Source: Methylotuvimicrobium sp018830325
GTDB taxonomy: Bacteria > Pseudomonadota > Gammaproteobacteria > Methylococcales > Methylomonadaceae
Length of the DNA stretch: 64,000 bases
NCBI RefSeq assembly: GCF_044788715.1
Contig: NZ_CP173170.1
Location: 3,100,001 to 3,164,000, forward strand
Reading direction: 5' to 3'
The notes below the pieces were generated by a model. It did no database searches. It was not told where the DNA came from and was given only the letters and a program-made list of their open reading frames with translations. Positions 1-7,701 of the stretch are shown in pieces (position 1 is the first letter of the stretch; every line of letters begins with the position of its first letter). Made by a program: the position numbers and the translations under genes.

Positions 1-122
1 TGAGGTTGATTTTCCGTTTCAGCATTCATTCTCGCTTCCGCGCTCAATGGAACCATGCCAATCAATGCTGCGGCCAATGCTATCGATACAGTGTTTTGGA
101 TTCTTCCTGTTTTTATTTTCAT
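1..122 (-). CDS. secreted protein, N-terminal part only (partial at window edge)
   Basis: The minus strand has an ATG at 122 preceded by an AGGA ribosome-binding site about 9 bases upstream. It opens a frame of 40 codons that runs off the left edge. The first residues are a basic n-region (MKIKTGR), a hydrophobic stretch (SIALAAALIGMV) and an AxA-type signal peptidase site (PLSAEA). The product is therefore exported, but too little of the mature protein is visible to name it. The gene is separated from the CRISPR array by repeat DNA, so there is no reason to link the two. Confidence 0.6.
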   Translation of the reverse strand, partial: MKIKTGRIQNTVSIALAAALIGMVPLSAEARMNAETENQP

Positions 123-268
123 TGTTGTGATCCTCATTTTTCGTTAAGGGCACTTGTAAGACTTAAATCTTGCGGCTGAGGTTCCAATGAAAATTCAACG
201 CTGTCCCTATTCCGTTAAACCGGATTCGCAACGCAGGAGCGTTGCGGGATGCAATCCCACGCAGAGCG

Positions 269-411
269 CCACTGCCATTAAGTTAAGGGAAACCCGTCAT
301 TCCGCCATGGATTGGCGGAATCCAGTGCCATGGATGGCAAGCTTTTGAAGCACATTCGAGCCTGAATGACAGCATTATTTATTTTGTGGCGGCTTAACTT
401 AATGGCATTGA
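269..411. mobile_element. 143-bp MITE (R4 type) with 9-bp target duplication
   Basis: The element is bounded by inverted ends sharing TGCCATTAAGTTAAG (15 of 15 in both ends). It is flanked by the direct repeat CGCAGAGCG at 260-268 and 412-420. Its interior carries a palindrome around CATTCCGCCATGGATTGGCGG that recurs in related form near 451, 59041 and 59293. It has no coding capacity. The 9-bp duplication sits at the apex of a CCCACGC...GCGTGGG hairpin (R3 family). Confidence 0.75.
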
Positions 412-420
412 CGCAGAGCG

Positions 421-568
421 CTCATCGTTATACACATCTTTACGTATGCCACGTCATTCCGGCAGGGATTGCCGGAATCCAGACTACATGGATGTATATG
501 GCTTGCCATCCTTGGCACTGGATACCCGCTTCCCGGCGGGTATGACGGTACTTATGTATAACGATAAG
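421..568. mobile_element. 148-bp Tn5/IS50-type MITE with exact 9-bp target duplication
   Basis: The left end starts CTCATCGTTATACACATCT, identical to the left end of the complete insertion sequence at 5998. The right end is the near-complement ending TATAACGATAAG. The flanks are CGCAGAGCG at 412-420 and 569-577, an exact 9-bp duplication as expected for IS50-group elements. The interior is a palindrome built on CATTCCGGCAGGGATTGCCGG. It encodes nothing and was probably mobilised in trans by the transposase of 5998-7441 or a relative. Confidence 0.8.
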
Positions 569-621
569 CGCAGAGCGTGGGAATGCTAATTGCCGGGGGA
601 CTGAATACTTAACAATTAGTG

Positions 622-769
622 GGTCTCCCATTTTAAACGGGACAAATTGACTTTTCGTTAAACGGATCAATCGGGCTGCTGGCTGAGCGGAGTCGAAGCC
701 AATCGCTTTGTTCGCTTCGACTCCGCTCAGCGAACAAAGCTTAAACCATCCCGGCTTAAGTGGGTAGCC
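622..769. repeat. R7-type inverted-repeat element upstream of the CRISPR array
   Basis: The left end (GGGTCTCCCATTTTAAACGG...) and the complement of the right end (GGCTACCCACTTAAGCCGGG) are related inverted ends. They match the ends of the complete R7 element at 55917-56088. The centre is a strong hairpin of about 18 bp per arm around 675-735. I could not find a clear target duplication for this copy. Confidence 0.5.
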
Positions 770-806
770 TAATAAGTGCGTATGAGATGTTCATGATCGA
801 CGAGAC

Positions 807-1684
807 ATCTTAATCCCTTCTTAATAAGGTCTGGTATTCAAATAAAATGAATATCTTAGCTCAAAAAGAAACCCTTGTCTTAATCCCTTCTTAATAAGGT
901 CTGGTATTCAAATCAAGGGGAGTTAATAAAATGAGCCAATTAAGCAGTCTTAATCCCTTCTTAATAAGGTCTGGTATTCAAATGCATATATGTATGAAAG
1001 TGAAACAACCATTCAGTCTTAATCCCTTCTTAATAAGGTCTGGTATTCAAATACACAAAAAAATGCCGCGGTAAACGATTTCATGAGTCTTAATCCCTTC
1101 TTAATAAGGTCTGGTATTCAAATAAGAATATGAGAATAACCCTAATTTAGATTATGAGTCTTAATCCCTTCTTAATAAGGTCTGGTATTCAAATGTAGCA
1201 AAGGAAGCCAAGTATAAAGAATTATTTGGTCTTAATCCCTTCTTAATAAGGTCTGGTATTCAAATCGGCAAGTCGGACAATGTAACCGGCATTGCCGTCT
1301 TAATCCCTTCTTAATAAGGTCTGGTATTCAAATTGTGCCGTGCCGCTCGATTCAGCGCGGACCGCGTCTTAATCCCTTCTTAATAAGGTCTGGTATTCAA
1401 ATGATTGAGGGAGGCAAATAGAGCTAATCCGTTTGTCTTAATCCCTTCTTAATAAGGTCTGGTATTCAAATATGACTATGGTTACATTACCCATGAAAAC
1501 GCGTCTTAATCCCTTCTTAATAAGGTCTGGTATTCAAATAGACCTGGCAACAACACTATGGCAATGCGAAGTTAGTCTTAATCCCTTCTTAATAAGGTCT
1601 GGTATTCAAATATGATTGCATTGCCTATATGTAGAACGTTTAACCTTGTCTTAATCCCTTCTTAATAAGGTCTGGTATTCAAAT
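807..1684 (-). CRISPR. CRISPR array, 13 repeats of 37 bp and 12 spacers
   Basis: Repeats read on the plus strand begin GTCTTAATCCC and end GGTATTCAAAT. Repeat starts are 807, 877, 947, 1016, 1087, 1158, 1229, 1297, 1366, 1435, 1503, 1575 and 1648. Spacers are 31-36 nt and all different. Only the first repeat deviates (A for G at its first base), the usual sign of the old, leader-distal end. On the minus strand the repeat ends GGGATTAAGAC, resembling the GATTGAAAC-type 5' handle of type III and related crRNAs. Spacer 2 on the plus strand carries an SD-like GGGGAG followed by ATG, so a crRNA from the minus strand would be antisense to that mRNA. I therefore infer minus-strand transcription; orientation is not proven. 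Type III assignment rests on the two CARF effectors next door. Confidence 0.95.
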
Positions 1685-1767
1685 AGCTCGTCGTTTTTCT
1701 CCTTTTATTATCAATGGGTTGAAAAGGGGGTTACCGGGGTTTTCGGTTTTTGAAAAGTTAATTGCTT
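1685..1767 (-). promoter_or_regulatory. candidate CRISPR leader
   Basis: These 83 bases lie between the last perfect repeat and the stop codon of the CARF nuclease gene. They are rich in A/T tracts and contain no repeat-family palindrome, unlike the other flank. If the array is transcribed on the minus strand this is the leader, or the array is read through from the upstream nuclease gene. The call is inference from base composition and repeat decay. Confidence 0.4.
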
Positions 1768-2898
1768 TCATCTAATCCATTCCGTCAACCGTTGTGATAA
1801 TTGCGCCAAATTTCGATGCGCGCAGATGGATATGCCGAGATCGTGCGCTCTTTGTAGATCGTATTTGTTCGGCGAGTTGTAGCTTACCAGCATTGCGCGG
1901 GCTTGTAACCCTCCCAATAGATCCTTGAGACTATCGAGTTTGTACAATGCCTGGGTATTTTTGTTGTTGGCCGGGCTTTTGTCGTGATGGGTTTTGCATT
2001 CTATGATGTATAGCCGGTTGTCCTTGAGCAGCGCAATATCCATTTCATTTCTGATTGGCGGGTTCCGGTGGTTGCGTTCGACCTCAATGCTTCGGCCGAC
2101 GTCTTGCAATACTAGAGATTTTTTCAGATTCAGGCAGACACCCCAAACGTGTTGCTCCAGCCAGCCGCCATTGATGTAAAAGCGTGCGTCCTCGCTGGAA
2201 AAGGTTAGCCGGTCGCCTTTTAATTCGAGTAATCTAAGTTCTTGGAATAGCTCGATCAGCTTTTCGAATTGACGGTAGTGTCGATGCTTCGGCTCCAGTG
2301 CGGCGGTCAGTGCGGATTTGGCTTTTGCCGCATAGGCATTGAGCACCCGCAACGGTTCGGTGTAAGTTTCCGCGTTTAGGATCAGAGTTTGCGTCAATTC
2401 TCGGTAACGTTGCGGCACGCCGTACTTATCGCCTTGGGCGGTCACTTCGGCACCGAAGGCTTTTAGAAATTCCGGTAGTTTGAGACGGTCGGCCAGATCG
2501 CCGCCAGGTTGGTCCGCCGGATGCATCCAGATTATCCGGTCGTGTTCCGGATGTACGTAGAATATCGGTTTGTCGAACGTGCGAAACACTTCGTAGGCGG
2601 CGATGCTCATCGGCTTGGTGCCGCCGGTGGCGTTGAGCGCGATGTTTTCCGGGTAAACATCGAGCAATTCGATCACTTGATCGCGGATGTGTTCGATATC
2701 CCAGGCGTTGTCGATCGACCAACGGTTGATATGACTGACTCTGCTCCGGATTACCGATTCCAACCAATCGGCGCGTTGCCGCATATCGGCGCTGACTAGC
2801 ATGACGACTTTCTTCGGACGGTATTGTTCATCGAGTATCGGCGTGATGTTGGGCACGGCTTGCGCCGATATTAGGATCAGATGGGTGTCGATGTTCAT
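1768..2898 (-). CDS. Card1/Can2-like CARF-domain nuclease (DUF1887)
   Basis: A 376-residue protein with the two-domain plan of the DUF1887 family. The N-terminal CARF Rossmann domain has a glycine/threonine ligand motif, NATGGTKPMS, at residues 89-98. The C-terminal PD-(D/E)XK nuclease domain shows GGWLEQH near 244-250, NEMDIAL near 284-290 and IIECKTH near 298-304; the E-x-D and E-x-K pairs would bind metal. Characterised relatives are switched on by cyclic oligoadenylate made by Cas10 and then cut single-stranded nucleic acid or nick DNA. It lies directly beside the CRISPR array, on the strand I think the array uses. No Cas10 is visible in this window, so the activator must be made elsewhere. 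All expected nuclease residues are present, so it looks functional. Confidence 0.88.
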   Translation of the reverse strand: MNIDTHLILISAQAVPNITPILDEQYRPKKVVMLVSADMRQRADWLESVIRSRVSHINRWSIDNAWDIEHIRDQVIELLDVYPENIALNATGGTKPMSIAAYEVFRTFDKPIFYVHPEHDRIIWMHPADQPGGDLADRLKLPEFLKAFGAEVTAQGDKYGVPQRYRELTQTLILNAETYTEPLRVLNAYAAKAKSALTAALEPKHRHYRQFEKLIELFQELRLLELKGDRLTFSSEDARFYINGGWLEQHVWGVCLNLKKSLVLQDVGRSIEVERNHRNPPIRNEMDIALLKDNRLYIIECKTHHDKSPANNKNTQALYKLDSLKDLLGGLQARAMLVSYNSPNKYDLQRAHDLGISICAHRNLAQLSQRLTEWIR

Positions 2899-3039
2899 GG
2901 TGTTTTCTTATGCGCTGCTTATTTTTGCTATTTCAAAAGGGGCTGCCGAACTCCGGTTTGTTTTGATAACCGGAGTTTTTATGCAAACTTAGACTTTGGG
3001 CGTCGATATTGTCTGTTGGTTATCCAAGGCTTCCGGGCC

Positions 3040-3960
3040 TCGACGATCGCGATCTGAGGATCGCTCCCACAGGGTGCTGTGGATGTTCCAAGCAGCCCGC
3101 AGTGGGAGCGACGCCTTCGTCGTCCCTCACCTAACGCTAGGTGAGGGAGAGTCGATGCCGTTAAGCTGTCTTTGTCGTATTCGAAGCCTGCAATGTTTCG
3201 CCGCCTTTTTCCGGAGCTTGGACATTTTGACTTCGATTCCGTTGTTCGTTTGTTTAGCATTACGACTTCGACGATCGCGATCTGGGGATCGCTCCCACAG
3301 GGTGCTGCGGGTGTTCCAAGTCCCGCTGTGGGAGCGACGCCTTCGTCGTCCCTCACCTAACGCTAGGCGAGGGAGAGTCGATGCCGTTAAGCAGTCTTTG
3401 CCGTATTCGAAGCCTGCAATGTTTCGCCGCCTTTTTCCGGAGCTTGGACATTTTGACTTCGATTCCGTTGTTCGTTTGTTTAGCATTACGGCCTCGACGA
3501 TCGCGATCTGAGGATCACTCCCACAGGGTGCTGCGGGTGTTCCAAGCCCCGCTGTGGGAGCGACGCCTTCGTCGTCCCTCACCTAACGCTAGGCGAGGGA
3601 GAGTCGATGCCGTTAAGCAGTCTTTGCCGTATTCGAAGCCTGCAATGTTTCGCCGCCTTTTTCCGGAGCTTGGACATTTTGACTTCGATTCCGTTGTTCG
3701 TTTGTTTAGCATTACGACTTCGACGATCGCGATCTGGGGATCGCTCCCACAGGGTGCTGCGGGTGTTCCAAGTCCCGCTGTGGGAGCGACGCCTTCGTCG
3801 CGATTTCGGAGTCGATGCCGTTAAGCTGTCTTTGTCGTATTCGAAGCCTGCAATGTTTCGCCGCCTTTTTCCGGAGCTTGGACATTTTGACTTCGATTCC
3901 GTTGTTCGTTTGTTTAGCATTACGACTTCGACGATCGCGTCTGGGGGTCGCTCCCACAGC
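3040..3960. repeat. four tandem ~226-bp units built on R2 palindromes
   Basis: Equivalent points of the unit (ATTCGAAGCCTGCAATG) fall at 3179, 3405, 3631 and 3839, giving steps of 226, 226 and 208 bp. Each unit has the two halves of an R2 hairpin (CGCGATCTGGGGATCGCTCC and GTGGGAGCGACGCCTTCGTC) plus about 110 bp of near-identical unique sequence. The last unit lost the CCTCACCTAACGCTAGG segment. Open frames across this block are translated repeat and not genes. It sits between the Card1-like gene and a RAYT gene, with R2 halves continuing to about 4655. Confidence 0.9.
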
Positions 3961-4004
3961 ATTAGAACTCTCTTTTTCGCGCTTGAATGTAAACTTTATT
4001 CTCG

Positions 4005-4460
4005 CTATAGCCAAATCGCATCCCAATGCGGGTATTCGCCGATCTTCTTGACCAATCCGGCGCGTAACGGATTGGCTACGATATATCTGGCTATGGCTTG
4101 CAAGTCCTCTTCTTTTCGCACCGCTCGATCGTGATAACCTTCCTGCCAAATGGGTCGGCCGACTTTTTTGGCCGATAAGCCTTTTACACTTTGCAATACC
4201 TTCGAAAGACTCATTTGACCGGTCAATTGCAACAACCAGTGTAAATGATCGGGCATGACCACGAATGCGAGGGTATTAGCCCGTCCCAAAGCTTGCTCAT
4301 TCCTCATGATATTAATAAGCCCTCTTGCCGCGTTAAAATCTTTGAAAACCGGAATGCTATTTTCAATATTGATGGTAACCGAATAAATTTGATTGGGCGC
4401 GGAAAAGCGGCCTTTCCGCAGGTCTTTACTGTGCGGTTTTGCGTTTTTTTGTGCTTTCAA
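4005..4460 (-). CDS. REP-associated tyrosine transposase (RAYT), first type
   Basis: The product resembles IS200-like Y1 transposases domesticated with REP palindromes. It has the metal-binding HUH signature in MPDHLHWLL and the downstream helix with a candidate catalytic tyrosine in QEGYHDRAV. The tail IARYIVANPLRAGLV is typical of the family. RAYTs nick single-stranded REP hairpins. The frame is open up to 4553, but the upstream part reads straight through an R2 palindrome. I therefore prefer a TTG start at 4460 behind a GGGGGT ribosome-binding site (151 residues). R2 hairpin halves lie on both sides, which is the usual RAYT arrangement. It appears intact and differs clearly from the RAYT at 50260. 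Confidence 0.8.
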   Translation of the reverse strand: MKAQKNAKPHSKDLRKGRFSAPNQIYSVTINIENSIPVFKDFNAARGLINIMRNEQALGRANTLAFVVMPDHLHWLLQLTGQMSLSKVLQSVKGLSAKKVGRPIWQEGYHDRAVRKEEDLQAIARYIVANPLRAGLVKKIGEYPHWDAIWL

Positions 4461-4496
4461 TGTTACCCCCCGAATCGCCACTATCGGCTCAGCTTT

Positions 4497-4656
4497 TATT
4501 GTGGGAGCGACGCCTTCGTCGCGATGTCGAGGCCACCGATACTCAGCAGCCACCGACTTTGATCTAAACCTTGGCGCATTGATTTCGATACCATCAATAA
4601 GTCACTCGACTCCCTCGACCTCGATTATCGCGATCTGGGGATCGCTCCCACAGGGA
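4497..4656. repeat. R2 palindrome halves bracketing the RAYT promoter side
   Basis: GTGGGAGCGACGCCTTCGTC at 4500-4519 and CGCGATCTGGGGATCGCTCC near 4628-4647 are an inverted pair of the same palindrome that builds the 3040-3960 array. They form a REPIN-like doublet upstream of the RAYT gene. Confidence 0.7.
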
Positions 4657-4695
4657 GAATTCTCTAATCAAGCCTTCAATTATTCAATCTACAAG

Positions 4696-5952
4696 TCATA
4701 ACTTTGCGGCAGTTGCGGTGGCATGTCTTTTATCCCGACTCGACGTCTTTCTGCCAATAGCATCGGCAGGAAGCACGTTTCCGCCAGTTGCAAGCCAATG
4801 CGACTGTTGAACGGGTTCAAAGCCGTGCGCCAAGATCGATTGATTGCGGCTTTTGATTTGATTGAGCAGATTTTTTTCTTCAGCTTGGATAAATTCGGCA
4901 GCCGCACCTTGGGTTTTAACTTTAACCAACTGCCAAGCCTGAAACAGACCTGCTTGGTAGATTCCTTCTCTATTAGGCGTTAGCTCCAAACCGGCGGAAA
5001 TTTCGGCTTTCGCTATGTTGGCCGTATCGATGCCGCAGTGCAATTTCAACAGCCATTGCGCGGTCCATTCGATCAGGCGATAAACCCGCGCAACGGCATC
5101 GTCGTAGCGGCCTTGCGCGGCGCGGCGCCGGGCATTGAGATACAAGTCGAACAGTTGCGCCGGCTCGCGTTTTTCCGGGCGTTGATCGCGCAAGCGCATG
5201 GCAATCGGCAGATAAGCTCTAAGTTCGTTCGGCAATCCGGGCGCGTAGTTTTGCAGCAGATCGAGCGCCGTTTGATGGTTGAAGTTGTCCCATTCGGCAA
5301 AGGCGCGGCTCAAGTCGCGAAAACGCGTGAAGCGACTGCGTAACAGCGCATGTCCCGGTGCCTTGATGTCCTTTAGCCCGGCCTCCGCTTCGCTGTAGGC
5401 GAATCGTTTCCAAGCCTGGCGATAGGGCGCGATTTGCCGTTCGAAACGGATTTGTTCGATATTAGCCAAGGCCGCGTATTGCGAGCCGTCATTTACCTTG
5501 ATCAAATCGGCTCGGCTGCCGGTCACCAGTTGCAATTGAATATCTTGCCGTTCCATCGCCGCCATGACCAATCCGGCGCTCATCGATTTGGTGCCGCCGG
5601 TGTAATCGGCCATGATCTCCGCATTCGGAAAACGTTGCACTAACTCATCCAGGGCTTGATTGCAATCGGCGTAGATTCGGTCGAGGTCGTCGGACAAAGT
5701 CAAACACACCTCGTATTGTTCCGGCGTCAATCCGGTTTGCGCCGGGATATTGGGCAGGCTGGGTTTGTCGTCCTTGGGCTCGGCTTTGATGCAATTGCCG
5801 CTACCGGTAATTTGTACGACGGAACCGGGCCGCCCGGTCGCGGGGTCTTTGTCGGTGCAGACAAACAAAACGAAGTCGGGGCGCAGGTCGTTGATAGCGG
5901 TTACGATCGGCTGATGACTGCCGCCGACGGTGCAGATTAAGATTTGGGTCAT
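4696..5952 (-). CDS. TIGR02710-type CARF-HEPN CRISPR ancillary protein
   Basis: A 418-residue protein. Residues 1 to about 170 form a CARF Rossmann fold: it opens MTQILICTVGGSHQPIV, has the CTDKD turn at 32-36, and carries the ligand-binding ADYTGGTKSMS at 115-125. The C-terminal half is helical and includes RNQSILAH at 369-376, which fits the HEPN ribonuclease motif (Arg, polar residue, then His). CARF-HEPN proteins of type III systems are RNases turned on by cyclic oligoadenylate; the TIGR02710 subgroup itself is little studied. It is on the same strand as the Card1-like gene, about 1.8 kb upstream of it, separated by repeats and a RAYT. An IS element is inserted just upstream, 46 bp before the start codon, and may have replaced its promoter. 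Confidence 0.82.
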   Translation of the reverse strand: MTQILICTVGGSHQPIVTAINDLRPDFVLFVCTDKDPATGRPGSVVQITGSGNCIKAEPKDDKPSLPNIPAQTGLTPEQYEVCLTLSDDLDRIYADCNQALDELVQRFPNAEIMADYTGGTKSMSAGLVMAAMERQDIQLQLVTGSRADLIKVNDGSQYAALANIEQIRFERQIAPYRQAWKRFAYSEAEAGLKDIKAPGHALLRSRFTRFRDLSRAFAEWDNFNHQTALDLLQNYAPGLPNELRAYLPIAMRLRDQRPEKREPAQLFDLYLNARRRAAQGRYDDAVARVYRLIEWTAQWLLKLHCGIDTANIAKAEISAGLELTPNREGIYQAGLFQAWQLVKVKTQGAAAEFIQAEEKNLLNQIKSRNQSILAHGFEPVQQSHWLATGGNVLPADAIGRKTSSRDKRHATATAAKL

Positions 5953-5997
5953 GGTTTGATTATTTTTAGTTGTAGATCATCGTTCCCACGCTCTGCG

Positions 5998-7441
5998 CTC
6001 ATCGTTATACACATCTCTTTGAGAGAGCCTCCTGAGCTTCCAGTGCGATGGCAAAGTCATGTAAACGTTGTAAGCCGATCCACATGACTTTAGGTCCAGG
6101 AGGCCCATCGTGCTTACGCCCGAGATAACCGCCTAGACTGGCTACCCAAGCCACCATTTCACCTAATGTCGGTGGTTTTGACGGTGGCGAGCTCCGTTTG
6201 ACAACAATATAGGCGGTACGCCATTCCTGCTCATCAAAAAGGATGTCACACGCCATGTCAGGGCAAGCTCGACCCAACATCAAAGTAAACAGAACTCGCC
6301 AGGCAATGATCATATAGAGCGCCAGACAAGGTAGTAAGCGTTCTTCGGTTTCTAAATGCAATTGTTTGATCTGACAGCCACTTTTTAACACATGGAAGTA
6401 GATTTCAATGCACCAGCGAACACCATACCACTCGATAACGGTTGCCGCTTGTTCAAAACCATCGACCGGCAAGCTCGTCAGGAGTAACCATTCGAGTGCT
6501 GCTACTCCGATAGGCGGATTTTCTTCACGCGCCAACACCGCATGGATCGTCACTTCAGGTAACCGGTAGCCCACCCGTGCCGGCGGCTTAAGTTTTACAG
6601 ACGCGGCCCGTACGGTGACGTCGGCCATTCGTCCGGCGCGTCCGATTCGTGGCTTGACCTCGATTTTCAAACGACCTAAAGCCGGTGACCGCTCCAATTC
6701 ATCCCTCAGTAATTTTGTCCCACTCTCGTTCGGTTGCAAGCGGCGGTTTTGTGTTGCGCGTACGATCCAGTCGGATCGCACATCAGCAGCATAATCATCG
6801 TATTCAGCAAACCACTCATAAATATCTCCTTCCCGATCAGCGAGATTGACCAATAAGGTGTCGGGCATTTGAGCTTGGAGCGCACAGCTATCTTGGTAAC
6901 TCGCTATCCAATGTCCGCTTTCTTTTTCATCCACGCCTTTATGCCGTCTCTCGCTCCGTGGGCTGGGGTTATCCCGTTTCCAGTAAGCCGCTTTGACGAC
7001 CCCTAAGCAGATTCGTGAGGGCGTAAAAGCAATAGTCGGATGTAAACACCGTTCTATCTTTTTCGTGTTTTTCAACGTGCCAAGCCCCTTAGGGCCTAAG
7101 CAAATATGTTCATCATCCTCTGTGGTATCTTGTGCCAACAGTACCACCGGACTGGCTTTCATGCGTTCAATAGTGGCATCCCGGTGAGGGGCCAAAATCG
7201 ATTCGAAGTCGGTCTTTTCGTTATCGAAAAAACGGTAGGCCGCCAGGGTTTCCGCCCATCCTCCACACGCCGATGGAATGCTCAATTGCGGATGTACACC
7301 CAATTGTTCCAGTATTATCCCTAGTCGATGGTTTAACCGGCTATCACCTAAGTCTGCTGTTTTGACTTCATCATAGACCCAACTGTTCATCGCTATTCTC
7401 CAAAGTCGTTCTTTACCCTAAAGTATATGTATAACGATGAG
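5998..7441 (-). mobile_element. complete IS4-family (IS50/Tn5 subgroup) insertion sequence, 1444 bp
   Basis: The left end is CTCATCGTTATACACATCT and the complement of the right end is CTCATCGTTATACATATAC. The core TTATACACA matches the Tn5 outer end. The flanks CGCTCTGCG (5989-5997) and TGCGCTGCG (7442-7450) agree at 7 of 9 positions, consistent with an aged 9-bp duplication. The insertion is in the loop of an R3 hairpin: CGTTCCCACG lies to the left and CGTGGGAGC to the right. It carries one transposase gene. Confidence 0.88.
6005..7390 (-). CDS. IS4-family transposase, Tn5-like
   Basis: A 461-residue, apparently intact transposase. The N-terminus (WVYDEVKTADLGDSRLNHRL, ACGGWAETLAAYRFFDN) matches the DNA-binding domain of Tn5-type enzymes. 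The DDE catalytic set is visible as LLAQDTTED near 105, NLADREGDIYEW near 190, and the IS4-family YREK signature in YGVRWCIEIYFHVLK near 325. The stop codon TAA lies inside the left terminal inverted repeat, so gene and element end are fused. This enzyme is the obvious source of transposition for the short elements at 421-568, 29761-30025, 43085-43317 and 51095-51367, which share its ends. Confidence 0.92.
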   Translation of the reverse strand: MNSWVYDEVKTADLGDSRLNHRLGIILEQLGVHPQLSIPSACGGWAETLAAYRFFDNEKTDFESILAPHRDATIERMKASPVVLLAQDTTEDDEHICLGPKGLGTLKNTKKIERCLHPTIAFTPSRICLGVVKAAYWKRDNPSPRSERRHKGVDEKESGHWIASYQDSCALQAQMPDTLLVNLADREGDIYEWFAEYDDYAADVRSDWIVRATQNRRLQPNESGTKLLRDELERSPALGRLKIEVKPRIGRAGRMADVTVRAASVKLKPPARVGYRLPEVTIHAVLAREENPPIGVAALEWLLLTSLPVDGFEQAATVIEWYGVRWCIEIYFHVLKSGCQIKQLHLETEERLLPCLALYMIIAWRVLFTLMLGRACPDMACDILFDEQEWRTAYIVVKRSSPPSKPPTLGEMVAWVASLGGYLGRKHDGPPGPKVMWIGLQRLHDFAIALEAQEALSKRCV

Positions 7442-7701
7442 TGCGCTGCGTGGGAGCTATAGGGGAATTTGAATAATTACCTCGATTAGGCTATATCGCA
7501 GTTATTATCGATAGCTATTGAAATGCACTGGCGAATTGCCTATGCTCCGCAAGCGGAGTTTAATTAACTTCGTATTTCATAACGCTCGACTCGATTCACG
7601 GCACATCAACAACGATATTGCCCTATAAGCCCACAGGTCTAATCGGTCAGTAGCCCTCATACCGGGACGATGTGCTTAAACAAAAACAAAAAGGAAGCAC
7701 T

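Larger units (their letters stand above)
123..806. other. gene-free region filled with nested miniature elements
   Basis: No convincing gene is present in these 684 bases. The region holds a palindromic R3-type repeat split by two MITEs (269-411 and 421-568), then an R7-type element at about 622-769 whose centre is a hairpin of GCTGAGCGGAGTCGAAGC and its complement. About 37 bases remain before the first CRISPR repeat, which leaves little room for a classical leader on this side. Confidence 0.7.

Noticed and set aside
440..670. A 76-codon minus-strand open frame
   Set aside because: It spans the Tn5-type MITE and R3 repeat; no start signal and a peptide made of repeat translation.
622..806. 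CRISPR leader to the left of the array
   Set aside because: Most of this flank is an R7 element, the adjacent repeat is the mutated one, and spacer sense favours the opposite direction; not fully excluded.
3040..3960. A second CRISPR-like array
   Set aside because: Unit length is about 226 bp with almost no variable spacer; it is a tandem duplication of one cassette.
2979..3962. Several overlapping open frames of 60-175 codons on both strands
   Set aside because: They are translations of the four tandem repeat units; the same peptide strings recur with the repeat period on both strands, and no ribosome-binding sites fit.
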